Part shown: in pieces, positions 10,408-18,821 of the stretch
How positions within the stretch are numbered: the stretch's first letter is position 1
Layout: every line of letters begins with the position of its first letter
Source: Gallionella sp.
Lineage (GTDB): Bacteria > Pseudomonadota > Gammaproteobacteria > Burkholderiales > Gallionellaceae
Direction of reading: 5' to 3'
DNA: 37,014 nucleotides
NCBI GenBank assembly: GCA_028687335.1
Contig: JAQUAI010000020.1
Coordinates: 1 to 37,014 of the forward strand
Program-made: the position numbers and the translations under genes
Notes under the pieces: generated by a model
What the model saw: the letters and a program-made list of their open reading frames with translations, nothing else
Told to the model about the DNA's origin: nothing
Database searches by the model: none

Positions 10408-10530
10408 GATGGGTTCTCGCTAGATTTAAGGTTAAGACGGGATTGAAACAGGAAAGGGTTGTATTTGAGTCTGTATTGAAACTGGCTGGGTGGCATCCTA
10501 ACCAAAAAAAACGTCGCTGTGAAGAGTTTG

Positions 10531-11439
10531 CTAATGTGGCTCAACTTCGCTCAGGTGGCGCGAAACAGACAGCCATGCGCCCAGTCCGCCCAAATACAAG
10601 GAAAATACGAGCAGGGACAAGCCATCCAAGCTGTCGAGCGGGGTAAGAGCGAAGTCGCTGCCGTATAGCTGAGCCAATTCGGACAGTCGCGTGTTGAAAA
10701 AGAATACGCTGGCACTAGTAATCAGCCAAGCCATCATGCCGCCGAGCAAACCTTGCAGAATGCCAAAATACAGAAAGGGGCGGCGTATGAAGCCATTTGT
10801 GGCACCAATTAGTTTGGCGACGATGATTTCTTCCCGTTGCGTCAGAATTTGCAGGCGAATGGTGTTGAATGTAATCGCGATCAAAGCCAAGCTAAGGAGC
10901 ATGGCCAAAATCAGCACACCGGTTCGTCCGAACTTGAGAATCGCGGCAAGTTTGTATGCCCAGTCAGAGTCGAGTTGAACCCGCTCCACACCAGGGAGTT
11001 GTACAAGTTGGTCACGCAATGTTTGCAGGGATTGACCATCGCTGTTTTTCGGTTGAATCACGAAGGCATCCGGCAGAGGATTTTGTTTTAATCCGGCGAC
11101 GAGATCGGATAGGCCGCTATTTTGCTGCAAGCTTTCCAATGCTTGTTCGCGCGCAACAAATTCGATTCCAGCGATGGCTTTGTTTTCCTCCAGCAATAAT
11201 TTGAGCTTATCGGTGGCGTCGTGTCCTGCGCTCATATCGAGAAATATGCTGATTTGTGGCGCACCGGAGAATTGCGCAATCGCGCCTTCGGCATTTTTTA
11301 GCAGCACATAGAGTCCGGTGGGTAGGCTGAGTGCGATACCGATCACCAGTATGTTGAGCAGGCCGCCTAGTCGGGCAGCAAACATGCGCTTCAACACATT
11401 GCGTATCACGGCCAGATGTTGGCTGAAGGTTCCGGTCAT
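10531..11439 (-). CDS. ftsX: cell division ABC-like membrane protein FtsX
   Basis: 302-aa inner membrane partner of FtsE. The complex activates amidases (through EnvC in other proteobacteria) and regulates FtsA at the septum. One helix lies near residues 25-46, a periplasmic extracellular domain of about 100 residues follows, then three further helices and an FtsX/MacB-like core (TFNTIRLQILTQREEIIVAKLIG in two parts). Its ATG overlaps the ftsE stop by 4 bp (ATGA), so the two are translationally coupled. Confidence 0.95.
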   Translation of the reverse strand: MTGTFSQHLAVIRNVLKRMFAARLGGLLNILVIGIALSLPTGLYVLLKNAEGAIAQFSGAPQISIFLDMSAGHDATDKLKLLLEENKAIAGIEFVAREQALESLQQNSGLSDLVAGLKQNPLPDAFVIQPKNSDGQSLQTLRDQLVQLPGVERVQLDSDWAYKLAAILKFGRTGVLILAMLLSLALIAITFNTIRLQILTQREEIIVAKLIGATNGFIRRPFLYFGILQGLLGGMMAWLITSASVFFFNTRLSELAQLYGSDFALTPLDSLDGLSLLVFSLYLGGLGAWLSVSRHLSEVEPH

Positions 11440-12086
11440 TGCAGTGCCCCATCCTTCAGGGAAAGTCGCCGTACCCCAGTGTCGCGCAAGACGCTTTCGT
11501 CGTGAGTGGAAATGACCAGCGTTGCGCCGACTTGATGAAACGACTTGAAGATCGCCATGATTTCCTGCGCGTAAGCTGCATCGAGATTGCCGGTGGGTTC
11601 GTCAGCCAGCAGGATGGCAGGTCGATTGACGATGGCGCGCGCGATGCAGAGGCGTTGCTGCTCACCGCCGGACAGCGCGATGGGATTTGCTTTTTCGCGT
11701 TTAAGTAGACCGACCTTATCGAGTGCAGCGCGTACCCGTTTGCTGCTTTCGCGGTGGTCGAAACCGCAAATTTGCAACGGCAATAGCACATTGTCGAATA
11801 CGGAGCGGTCAAACAATAGTTTGTGATCTTGAAAAATAATGCCGAGGTGGCGGCGCAGATAGGGTAGTGCGCCGTCTTTTAATACGCCAACATTTTGATT
11901 GTTGACCAGTACGCTGCCGGAGTTGGGGCGTTCAATACCAGCGATGAGTTTCAGCAAGGTGCTTTTACCTGCGCCCGAATGGCCGGTGATAAAAACCATC
12001 TCTCCTTCGGTAATATCAAACGAGACGTTCTTGAGCGCCTCGTAACCGCCGGGGTAGCGTTTATGCACCTGCTTGAATGAAATCAT
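11436..12086 (-). CDS. ftsE: cell division ATP-binding protein FtsE
   Basis: 216-aa ABC ATPase that drives FtsX. Walker A GHSGAGKST, signature LSGGEQQRL, Walker B LLADEPTGNLD and the switch His in ISTHDE are all intact. It begins MISFKQVHKRYPGGYEALKN as is typical. It overlaps ftsY upstream by 4 bp and ftsX downstream by 4 bp, so the ftsY-ftsE-ftsX order and tight coupling of proteobacteria is kept. Confidence 0.97.
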   Translation of the reverse strand: MISFKQVHKRYPGGYEALKNVSFDITEGEMVFITGHSGAGKSTLLKLIAGIERPNSGSVLVNNQNVGVLKDGALPYLRRHLGIIFQDHKLLFDRSVFDNVLLPLQICGFDHRESSKRVRAALDKVGLLKREKANPIALSGGEQQRLCIARAIVNRPAILLADEPTGNLDAAYAQEIMAIFKSFHQVGATLVISTHDESVLRDTGVRRLSLKDGALQ

Positions 12087-13042
12087 GTCTCGATTCCCAA
12101 TAACGCGCCGATAAAGTCTTCCGCAACGAAGGGGCGCAAATCATCCATACCCTCACCCACGCCGATGAAGCGTACCGGTATCGGGTGTGCTTTGGCGATG
12201 GCTGCGATTACGCCACCCTTGGCGGTACCGTCCAGTTTGGTCAGAATCAAGCCAGTCACACCTAGTGCTTCGTCAAATGCTTTGACTTGCGATAGCGCGT
12301 TTTGCCCAGTATTTGCATCTAAAACCAGCAGCACTTCGTGGGGTGCGTCCGGCATGACTTTAGCAATCACGCGCTTTACCTTTTTGATTTCTTCCATCAA
12401 ATGCGCTTGGGTCGTCAAACGTCCGGCGGTATCGGCCAGTACCACATCAATTTTGCGTGCTTGTGCGGCTTGCACAGCATCGTAGATTACTGCTGCCGCA
12501 TCGCCGCTTTGCTGGGCGATTACGGTGACATTGTTGCGTTCACCCCACACCATCAACTGCTCACGCGCCGCCGCGCGGAAGGTATCGCCAGCCGCCAGCA
12601 AAACCGACTGTCCCTGATTTTGAAAATACTTGGCCAATTTGCCAATGGAGGTGGTTTTACCCGCTCCGTTTACACCGCAGAGCATGATAACGAAAGGCGA
12701 ATGCGTATTTGTGCGCAGGGGTTGAGCCAGCGGTTTAAGCAGCTTGAGCAGACATTCGGCCAAAGCCTCCTTGAGCTCCGTCGCTTCCGTCAAACGACGC
12801 TCGCGCACGACATGGCGCAGATCGGCGAGCAGCGCATTGGTTGCTGTCATGCCAACATCGGCGGTGATGAGAATGGTTTCAAGTTCCTCGTACAAGTCTT
12901 CATCGATCTTGCCGCCGCGCCCGAACAAGTCACTGAGTTGATTGCCGGTTCGCGCTAAACCGGACTTCAGGCGCGCAATCCAGCCACTGTCAGGTTGGGG
13001 TTGGGTTGGATCGGATGTCTTTTTTTTCAGAAAGCTGAACAT
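12083..13042 (-). CDS. ftsY: signal recognition particle receptor FtsY
   Basis: 319-aa SRP GTPase that docks SRP-ribosome complexes at the membrane. The NG domain shows G1 GVNGAGKTTSIGKLA, the insertion-box region AAGDTFRAAAREQL, G3 DTAGR and G4 TKLDG. The N-terminal A domain is very short (about 15 residues, with no long acidic stretch) compared with E. coli FtsY (497 aa). This is usual in betaproteobacteria; membrane binding would depend on the amphipathic helix before the N domain. Confidence 0.97.
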   Translation of the reverse strand: MFSFLKKKTSDPTQPQPDSGWIARLKSGLARTGNQLSDLFGRGGKIDEDLYEELETILITADVGMTATNALLADLRHVVRERRLTEATELKEALAECLLKLLKPLAQPLRTNTHSPFVIMLCGVNGAGKTTSIGKLAKYFQNQGQSVLLAAGDTFRAAAREQLMVWGERNNVTVIAQQSGDAAAVIYDAVQAAQARKIDVVLADTAGRLTTQAHLMEEIKKVKRVIAKVMPDAPHEVLLVLDANTGQNALSQVKAFDEALGVTGLILTKLDGTAKGGVIAAIAKAHPIPVRFIGVGEGMDDLRPFVAEDFIGALLGIET

Positions 13043-13191
13043 GAGGTGCGGTAAGGGAAAGGACGAACGCGGCGCATTTTATGCCTAGTCGCCGTGCTTG
13101 GGCTAGGGAATCGGTAATTATGGTTTGGCGAATCCCAAGTAGAAGTGCGTTAAATCAATCGGAGAGCGGGAAACGAGTTGCTTCATGCAGC

Positions 13192-13206
13192 TATAATCCG
13201 CCACTG
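13192..13206 (+). promoter_or_regulatory. candidate -10 element of the kinase gene
   Basis: A perfect TATAAT at 13192-13197 sits 57 bp before the kinase ATG; no good -35 is seen at the proper distance. The following CCGCCACTG continues a 14-bp match to 16055-16068 upstream of zorA, and ATGCAGC precedes both. The 212-bp gap 13043-13254 between ftsY and the kinase holds nothing else recognisable. Confidence 0.4.
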
Positions 13207-13254
13207 TAAAAAGGGTAAAGAAATATTCACGCCCGCGCTGAATGATCGAGGGAA

Positions 13255-14832
13255 ATGGCAGAGCTGACAAAACTTGGTAAGTATGAAATTCGGCGCGAAC
13301 TGGGGCGCGGGGCGATGGGTGTCGTCTACGAGGCCTTTGATCCGCTTATCGAACGTGCTGTTGCCATCAAAACCATACTGAAGTCTTCCATCGATAAGTC
13401 CGAGATGGAAGAGGCTTTCAGTCGCTTTCGCCGCGAGGCGCGCGCGGCGGGGCGTTTGTCGCATCCGAAGATTGTTTCCGTGTATGAGTACGGCGAAGAC
13501 GATGACATGGCTTTCATCGTGATGGAGTTGATACGTGGTCGGGAGCTGAAAGAATATTTCGATCACGAAGACCGTTTCAGTATCAAGGACGGCATGCGAA
13601 TTGTGTTGCAGTTGCTTGATGCGCTGGATTATTCGCATACGCACGGCGTGGTGCACCGCGACATTAAGCCGGCGAATATTATGATTACTGCCGACGGGCA
13701 GGTGAAAATCGCCGACTTCGGCATTGCTAAGATTGATTCAAGTAGTTTGACTCAAGTCGGTATTGTGTTGGGCACGCCGACCTATATGTCGCCAGAGCAA
13801 TTCATCGGCAAAGGTGTGGACCATCGCACCGATATTTATTCTTGTGGCGTTCTTCTGTATCAGTTTTTGACAGGAGAGCGGCCTTTCACCGGCAGCGTGA
13901 TTACCATCATGCACAAGGCGGTAAATCAGGATGCCGTGCCGCCGTCGCAATTCAATCCAGACGTTTCGCCAGAACTGGATGAGGTCGTCAGCAGAGCGAT
14001 GGCTAAACGTCCCGCTGACCGCTATCAAACCGCTGCTGAATTTATGCAAGCACTCAAAGCAGCGGGCAAAACTGTGCGTCAGACACAAGTATTGCCGACC
14101 GCGCGGTCAAGTCAGCCCTTGATTGGCGCGGATGAGATGTTTGATATCACCGACAAAACGATCATCCTGCCTGGTTCGAAAAATCTCGCCCGCAAAACGG
14201 AAGTGGCAGCAGGGCAGGCGGTTGCGAACAGTTATCCCGTACCTGAGCATGCTGAGCCGCCGCGAAAGCGCGTTAAGCCCATAGCGCAGCCCAATGACAA
14301 ATTGCCGCAAAAGACAATATCTAAGGAAGCGCTGGCACGCAAAATTGCCGAGATAAAAAGCGAAGCAACAGAACTCAAAGCGGCAGAAGCTGCACAGCAA
14401 AAAAAGGCAGCAGAGGCGCGTGCGCAACGTGTAAATATGCTGGCGGCAACCTTATCTGAGCGTGCCGATAAATTTGCTGCCGTGGTTTCCGCAAGGGAAA
14501 CCGAACGAGAAACCGAGCAACGGATGGAGGCTGAGGCCAAGCGCAAGTTGGAGGAGGAGGTGCAGCGCAAAAAAGCAGCCAGAGACATGCGACGCAAGCG
14601 TCACGCTGCCGAAGAGCCCGTGTCGCCAGCGCCCCATACGGGTGGAATACAAGCCGCATCATCAGGTGTAACGCCGCCGCTCGAAGCGGCGGTTACGGTC
14701 AGCCAGCCAGAGAAGCTAGTGAATGAGATACCGGCGCATGAGATGGTGCAAACTAAGCGGCAACGCAAGCTCCTGCTGCTTGTGGGAGTGGTTCTGACGG
14801 TTGCTGTGCTGGGAATGGTTTTGCTGACCTAA
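13255..14832 (+). CDS. Hanks-type Ser/Thr protein kinase with C-terminal membrane anchor
   Basis: 525 aa. The kinase domain (about residues 8-265) is complete: glycine loop GRGAMGVVYEA, Lys39 in VAIK, catalytic loop HRDIKPANI with Asp136, DFG as DFGIAK with Asp154, and SPEQ in the activation segment. The 'RD' pair implies activation-loop regulation. A low-complexity Ala/Lys/Glu-rich coiled coil (about 355-435) follows, then a single hydrophobic helix at the very C-terminus (about 503-524). The kinase would therefore be tail-anchored on the inner membrane facing the cytoplasm, with no extracellular sensor (no PASTA repeats). It converges with a cyclase-FHA gene, whose FHA domain could read phospho-Thr made by this kinase. 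Substrates are unknown. Confidence 0.92.
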   Translation: MAELTKLGKYEIRRELGRGAMGVVYEAFDPLIERAVAIKTILKSSIDKSEMEEAFSRFRREARAAGRLSHPKIVSVYEYGEDDDMAFIVMELIRGRELKEYFDHEDRFSIKDGMRIVLQLLDALDYSHTHGVVHRDIKPANIMITADGQVKIADFGIAKIDSSSLTQVGIVLGTPTYMSPEQFIGKGVDHRTDIYSCGVLLYQFLTGERPFTGSVITIMHKAVNQDAVPPSQFNPDVSPELDEVVSRAMAKRPADRYQTAAEFMQALKAAGKTVRQTQVLPTARSSQPLIGADEMFDITDKTIILPGSKNLARKTEVAAGQAVANSYPVPEHAEPPRKRVKPIAQPNDKLPQKTISKEALARKIAEIKSEATELKAAEAAQQKKAAEARAQRVNMLAATLSERADKFAAVVSARETERETEQRMEAEAKRKLEEEVQRKKAARDMRRKRHAAEEPVSPAPHTGGIQAASSGVTPPLEAAVTVSQPEKLVNEIPAHEMVQTKRQRKLLLLVGVVLTVAVLGMVLLT

Positions 14833-14847
14833 AACTCAGCATCGTAT

Positions 14848-15765
14848 TTAGCTTAGGCAAATAAACTCAACGACTTCGGTGGGGTCTTTTTTGTAAGTGT
14901 GCCCTAAGCTGACGCTGCCACGATTGCGCAGCACCATTTCCTCGCGGCGCAACTGAACTTCCTCCTCGCCGAGAATGGTCAGGTAACTGCCATTGGAACT
15001 GAGATCGGTGAAGACGAACTTATCACGACGACGTTCGATTTTTGCGTGTATGCGCGAGGCGCGCTTATCTTGGATAACGATATCTGCCTCTTCGTCGCGC
15101 CCGAGTGTGATGCAGGGGCAAGTGCTGTCGATGACGAACTCTTTCCCCTGATGTATCAGCCGTAACTTGGGTTCGATCATGAGCGGGGACAAGGTGTTGC
15201 CGACCATCATGGTCATGTCATCGCTTTCCAGCCAGATCACTTCACAGACATCAACATCATCCAGTTTTCCTTTGACCGACAAGGCATCCAGAGTGCGGGT
15301 TGATGTGCGCATGATCGCGGGCAGTTGCGCCACGGTTGCGCCGGTTGTGATGATCTGCTGCGACTTGGCAATGCTGGTCATGCGCGCGGCGATGTTTACT
15401 GTGTCGCCGTGCACATCACCATCTTCCTGATTTTCAAGCACTGGGCCGCAATGGAATCCGATACGAATTGCAACGCGGGTACTTTCTGTTGGTGGCTGGT
15501 TGCTCATGACCATTTGCATCTCGCAAGCGGCTTGTGCCGCTGTGGCAGCATCGGGAAACACGGACATGATTTCGTCGCCGATAGTTTTTACGACACGACC
15601 CGAGTGAGCTTCGGTCAGGCGGCGCAAAATATCGAGACAGCCGTTGATAGCGGCAAATGCGAGCTGGTCGCCAAGCACCTCATACAAGCGCGTACTGCCG
15701 CTAATATCGGCGAATAGTACCGCCTTGATTTGCGTGTCGTTGGTCTGCGAGCTTGAGGCTGTCAT
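14848..15765 (-). CDS. class III nucleotide cyclase with C-terminal FHA domain
   Basis: 305-aa soluble protein. The N-terminal class III cyclase domain (about 10-180) keeps the metal ligands Asp20 (FADISGS) and Asp64 (IGDEIMSVF) and the transition-state pair Asn124/Arg128 in DTVNIAARM, so it is probably catalytic; cAMP is more likely than cGMP but not decided here. The C-terminal FHA domain (about 205-290) has the phospho-Thr binding signatures GR (222-223), SRIH (237-240) and SSNGS (256-260). The fusion suggests that binding a phosphorylated partner controls cyclase output or location. The convergent Ser/Thr kinase, 15 bp away, is the natural candidate partner. It has no membrane helices. 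Confidence 0.9.
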   Translation of the reverse strand: MTASSSQTNDTQIKAVLFADISGSTRLYEVLGDQLAFAAINGCLDILRRLTEAHSGRVVKTIGDEIMSVFPDAATAAQAACEMQMVMSNQPPTESTRVAIRIGFHCGPVLENQEDGDVHGDTVNIAARMTSIAKSQQIITTGATVAQLPAIMRTSTRTLDALSVKGKLDDVDVCEVIWLESDDMTMMVGNTLSPLMIEPKLRLIHQGKEFVIDSTCPCITLGRDEEADIVIQDKRASRIHAKIERRRDKFVFTDLSSNGSYLTILGEEEVQLRREEMVLRNRGSVSLGHTYKKDPTEVVEFICLS

Positions 15766-15810
15766 TGGGTTTCGTCGGGAGAAGAATTCCCGTACATTAA
15801 AGCATAATTT

Positions 15811-15836
15811 AACCCAGAAAATCCATTAGAACCGAA
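15811..15836 (+). repeat. 26-bp inverted repeat, left copy (partner 22926-22951)
   Basis: The reverse complement of this stretch matches 22926-22951 at 24 of 26 positions; 16 contiguous bases are identical (ATCCATTAGAACCGAA here). The pair brackets zorABC, the phosphoesterase gene, mutM and the lipoprotein gene. It could be a dispersed repeat or the remains of element ends. Confidence 0.75.
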
Positions 15837-15890
15837 CCTCATTTAACTCCCGCTGGTACGAGCATCTGCTGCGTGGATTACCTGCTTACC

Positions 15891-16090
15891 CCGCTTCAAG
15901 GGAAGAACTAAGCTCGTTCCTCCCCTGACAGTGGACTGAGAGGGGCAAATGAGTCGTCCGAGCTTAATCAAGTAGACATCGGACAGATGAAGCGGCTAGC
16001 CATTCGACTTGAAGTGCGCCCCAATTTCGTTACCAAGCGAATGCAGCATGGGTCATAATCCGCCACTGGTCGTCCCGTGGTCTTGGGGCG
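15891..16090. ncRNA. candidate structured RNA or regulatory element upstream of zorA
   Basis: Perfect inverted repeats are arranged as follows: outer CCGCTTCA (15891-15898)/TGAAGCGG (15988-15995); inside it TAAGCTCG (15909-15916)/CGAGCTTA (15959-15966); inside that CCCCT (15922-15926)/AGGGG (15941-15945), with CAG/CTG closing a 4-nt loop. A second hairpin pairs CATTCG-CTTG (16001-16010, bulged A) with CAAGCGAATG (16034-16043). Its loop contains CGCCCCAA (16017-16024), which can pair with TTGGGGCG (16083-16090) to give a pseudoknot. GTCCGA (15956-15961)/TCGGAC (15979-15984) is an alternative to the second helix. I recognise no known RNA family; the strand is undecided, and decayed mobile DNA is possible. 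Confidence 0.4.
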
Positions 16091-16122
16091 TTGTGTAATT
16101 CCGTCATCTGCCGAGCGAACAC

Positions 16123-18081
16123 ATGCCGATGCTTTTTGATATGCCGCAACACTCCCTTATTTTTGCCGCCATACTCGGCGTGCTGTTGCTTGCGTTTCTG
16201 TTCTTCATGCTGTTGCCATCATTTGTGGTTAACCGCCAGCTGTCGCGGGTGATCAAACGGTTGATGGCATTGGGCGGAAAGCCAGACGGCGACTTGACTC
16301 CCATTTTTGCTAAAACCGGCGTACTCGAACATCTCTGGCGTGAATATGCGGATACCTTGCACCGTCAGCTGGATGACCTGAATAGCAGTCCGCTGGCCGC
16401 ACCACGTTTACGCTCGACGATGCCGGCAAGCGTGATTTTCAGGCCGGAGATCGTGGTCGATATTCCATTGCGCGCCGATTTCTTCAAACACCTGCCGGGT
16501 TTATTCACCGGGGTAGGCATCATTGGCACCTTTTACGGTCTGTTGCTTGGACTGCAAAGCTTTAACGTCTCGGACAATCCTGTGATTGTCCGCACTAGCC
16601 TCACCAATCTGTTGCACGGCGTATCGGAGGCTTTCCTTATTTCCGCATTGGCAATCACACTGGCGATGATCGTCACCTTTGTGGAAAAACTGGTGGTTGC
16701 TCGGCTCAATGCCAAGGTCGAAAAAGTCATTCAACTACTTGATAGTCTGTTTGAGGGCGGTGCCGGTGAGGAATATTTGGCGCGACTGGTCAAAGCCTCA
16801 GAGTCTTCGTCGGCGCAGACAGCGGGTTTGCTCAAAGGTGAGCTTAGAGAATTGCTTACCGAGTTAACCAGTCGGCAGATCGCGGCGAATGAAGCCAGCA
16901 TGGCCATGCTGGGTGATCGTGTTGCTGCCAGTCTTGAGCTCGGACTCAAGGAGCCGTTGGCGCAGATCGCCGAATCCGTCAAAGGTGTGCACGATGATCA
17001 AGGCGCGGCAGTGCAAACCATGCTGACTAATGTACTCGATGCGTTCAGTCATCAGTTGAAAGATTTATTTGGCAACCAAATTTCCGGTATCAATAGCTTG
17101 CAACAGCAAACGATTGATGCATTGCAAGCTGCGGTGGTCACACTTCAACGCATGGCTAGTGACGTTGATAGTGCTGGACAGCGTAGCACCTCGGCGATGG
17201 CGGCGCAGTTGGCTGAGTCCATGGATGCCGCAGAAGCGCGCCAGCAGGTGATGAGCGACAAGTTGGGTGAGTTTGTCGAACAAATGCGTTTGGCTGTTAC
17301 GCATTCGCAGGGTGAAACACAACTCAAATTGCAGCAAACGCTGGACGAACTTTCGCAACGCATGGGTGTGGTGATCAATGGGCTGAGTGAGCAGGTTCGT
17401 GCCACCACCGATGCGGGGATCAAGCAGCAGACGAACTTTGCTAGCCAAAATCAGAAGGCGGTCGAACAATTTGGTAGCCAAGTGGCGAACGTCACGGAAG
17501 GTGTTAACCGCGCCGTGGCCGAGATGAAATCGGCAGTGCTGGTGATGCGTAATGTCACTGGTGAGGCGATGAACAAGCTGAACAGCGGTGCCGACACGTT
17601 GCACATGGCCGCCAAAGATTTCGCCAAAGCCGGACAGGGGGTAGCCGCCACGCTCGATAAATCCAGTCAGGTTGCAGGCCAGCTCACGCAAGCAGCAGGC
17701 TCGGTTGCGGCGGCGACTACTGGGCTGAGTAGCATGTTGGGCGATTACAAAGCCGCGCGTGACTCGGTGACCGCGATGGTCGGGACGCTGCAATTGCTGA
17801 TCGAACAAGCCAAACGCGATGCCTCAATGAGCGGCGAGGTACTCAAACGAATCGAAGCTTCCACGGCAAAGCTGATTGCGGCGCAGAAAGAAACCGATGC
17901 CTATCTGGCGCGAGTTTCCGAAGTTATTGGCGTGGCGCACGAATCCTTCAGTGAAGGAATGAGCAAAGCCGTGGGCGAAGCCAACCGTGAATTCCATCAA
18001 GCCTTATCAGACTCGGTCAAGCTACTCCGCGAGGGAATACAGGAGTTGGAGAATACGCTTGATGCCGTGAGCGGCGGCTGA
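16123..18081 (+). CDS. zorA: Zorya anti-phage system motor subunit ZorA
   Basis: 652 aa, MotA/TolQ/ExbB-type proton channel protein of the Zorya defence system. A first hydrophobic helix lies at about 11-33. The channel helices follow: LPGLFTGVGIIGTFYGLLLG (about 124-145) and SEAFLISALAITLAMIVTF (about 168-187). From about residue 200 to the end it is a long Ala/Gln-rich alpha-helical tail. In studied Zorya systems five ZorA and two ZorB form an ion-driven rotary motor whose tail projects into the cytoplasm and transmits the signal of phage attack. The protein is somewhat shorter than E. coli ZorA (about 730 aa), mainly in the tail. Other MotA-like families lack this tail and the zorB/zorC neighbours. 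Three ATGs lie within 20 bp at the start; 16123 is the first. Confidence 0.93.
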   Translation: MPMLFDMPQHSLIFAAILGVLLLAFLFFMLLPSFVVNRQLSRVIKRLMALGGKPDGDLTPIFAKTGVLEHLWREYADTLHRQLDDLNSSPLAAPRLRSTMPASVIFRPEIVVDIPLRADFFKHLPGLFTGVGIIGTFYGLLLGLQSFNVSDNPVIVRTSLTNLLHGVSEAFLISALAITLAMIVTFVEKLVVARLNAKVEKVIQLLDSLFEGGAGEEYLARLVKASESSSAQTAGLLKGELRELLTELTSRQIAANEASMAMLGDRVAASLELGLKEPLAQIAESVKGVHDDQGAAVQTMLTNVLDAFSHQLKDLFGNQISGINSLQQQTIDALQAAVVTLQRMASDVDSAGQRSTSAMAAQLAESMDAAEARQQVMSDKLGEFVEQMRLAVTHSQGETQLKLQQTLDELSQRMGVVINGLSEQVRATTDAGIKQQTNFASQNQKAVEQFGSQVANVTEGVNRAVAEMKSAVLVMRNVTGEAMNKLNSGADTLHMAAKDFAKAGQGVAATLDKSSQVAGQLTQAAGSVAAATTGLSSMLGDYKAARDSVTAMVGTLQLLIEQAKRDASMSGEVLKRIEASTAKLIAAQKETDAYLARVSEVIGVAHESFSEGMSKAVGEANREFHQALSDSVKLLREGIQELENTLDAVSGG

Positions 18082-18091
18082 GGCAAGCGCA

Positions 18092-18808
18092 ATGTTCGGG
18101 AAAATTTTCGTCATCAATAATCGCAATAAAGAGGAGGGGGAGCGCCCCTTCTGGATATCGTTCGCCGATCTGATGTCAGCGCTGATGGTATTGTTTTTGA
18201 TGGCGATGAGCGTGGCACTGCTGGCCGTAACCAAAGATGTTTCCGAGACTGATCGCCTCAAAGCGCAACGGGAACACGAAATCGATCAGCTATTGATCAA
18301 AATCGAAAAAGCCGCCGAGGCCTATCCCGGCATATCCATTGACCGCAACCGCAACGTGATTGATTTTGGTGATCGCGCCCATTTCGAAACTGGCAGCTCG
18401 CAACTCTCACCGGAAAAAGCGCAATACCTGAGCCGCTTTGTGTCGGAAGTATTGTTGGTGGCGCGGGATGAGTTGGGGCAGAAGTGGGTTAAACGCATCG
18501 TCGCCGAAGGTTTTGCCGACCAGCGCGGCGACTATTTGCTCAACCTAAACTTGAGCTTGCAGCGCAGTCAGCGCGTACTGTGCGTGCTGCTGGCACCGAC
18601 GGCGGCGCAGCAACACGTGCTGAGTCCGGCGGAGCAGGAGCAGGTGCGCGACTTGTTTTTGGTCGGCGGTTACTCGTTCAACTCCGCCAAAGCCTCGCTG
18701 GAAGCAAGTCGCCGTATCGAACTACGTCTGGAGTTTTACGGCGCGGATGAAATTCACCCGGAGCGAGGTTCGATTCAGCGCGGCAATTTTGGAACGTGCC
18801 GGATTTGA
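18092..18808 (+). CDS. zorB: Zorya anti-phage system subunit ZorB, OmpA-like
   Basis: 238 aa, MotB-like partner of ZorA. A short cytoplasmic N-terminus leads into PFWISFADLMSALMVLFLMA (about 19-38), with Asp26 in the FADLMSALM motif, the position of the ion-carrying aspartate of MotB and ZorB proteins. The periplasmic part is an OmpA/MotB peptidoglycan-binding domain (about 95-205): FETGSSQLSPEKAQYL, then VAEGFADQRGDYLLNLNLS and QRSQRV, which would fix the stator to the cell wall. The gene starts 10 bp after zorA and ends 13 bp before zorC, so the three form one operon. The length fits the family (about 240 aa). Confidence 0.94.
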   Translation: MFGKIFVINNRNKEEGERPFWISFADLMSALMVLFLMAMSVALLAVTKDVSETDRLKAQREHEIDQLLIKIEKAAEAYPGISIDRNRNVIDFGDRAHFETGSSQLSPEKAQYLSRFVSEVLLVARDELGQKWVKRIVAEGFADQRGDYLLNLNLSLQRSQRVLCVLLAPTAAQQHVLSPAEQEQVRDLFLVGGYSFNSAKASLEASRRIELRLEFYGADEIHPERGSIQRGNFGTCRI

Positions 18809-18821
18809 TCGGGGTTAAACA

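Larger units (their letters stand above)
15766..16122. other. gene-free 357-bp stretch between the cyclase and zorA
   Basis: There is no credible protein gene. The stretch holds the left copy of the 26-bp inverted repeat (15811-15836), a cluster of perfect inverted repeats that could be a structured RNA (15891-16090), and a weak -10 (CATAAT, 16054-16059) in front of zorA. One frame (about 15830-15928) is open for some 30 codons and then stops; it resembles nothing I know. There is no clear ribosome binding site before the zorA ATG. Confidence 0.6.

Noticed and set aside
10500..10530. Poly-A run near 10505 as a terminator for ftsX
   Set aside because: The minus strand has a U-run but no GC-rich stem directly before it, so an intrinsic terminator is not supported.
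16034..16050. Resemblance of CAAGCGAATG to part of tmRNA
   Set aside because: There is no tRNA-like domain, no tag frame and no other tmRNA segment nearby; it is a short chance match and is explained by the hairpin.
18765..18790. GGTTCGATTC resembling a tRNA T-arm
   Set aside because: It is inside zorB coding sequence with no cloverleaf around it. I found no tRNA or rRNA gene in the window.
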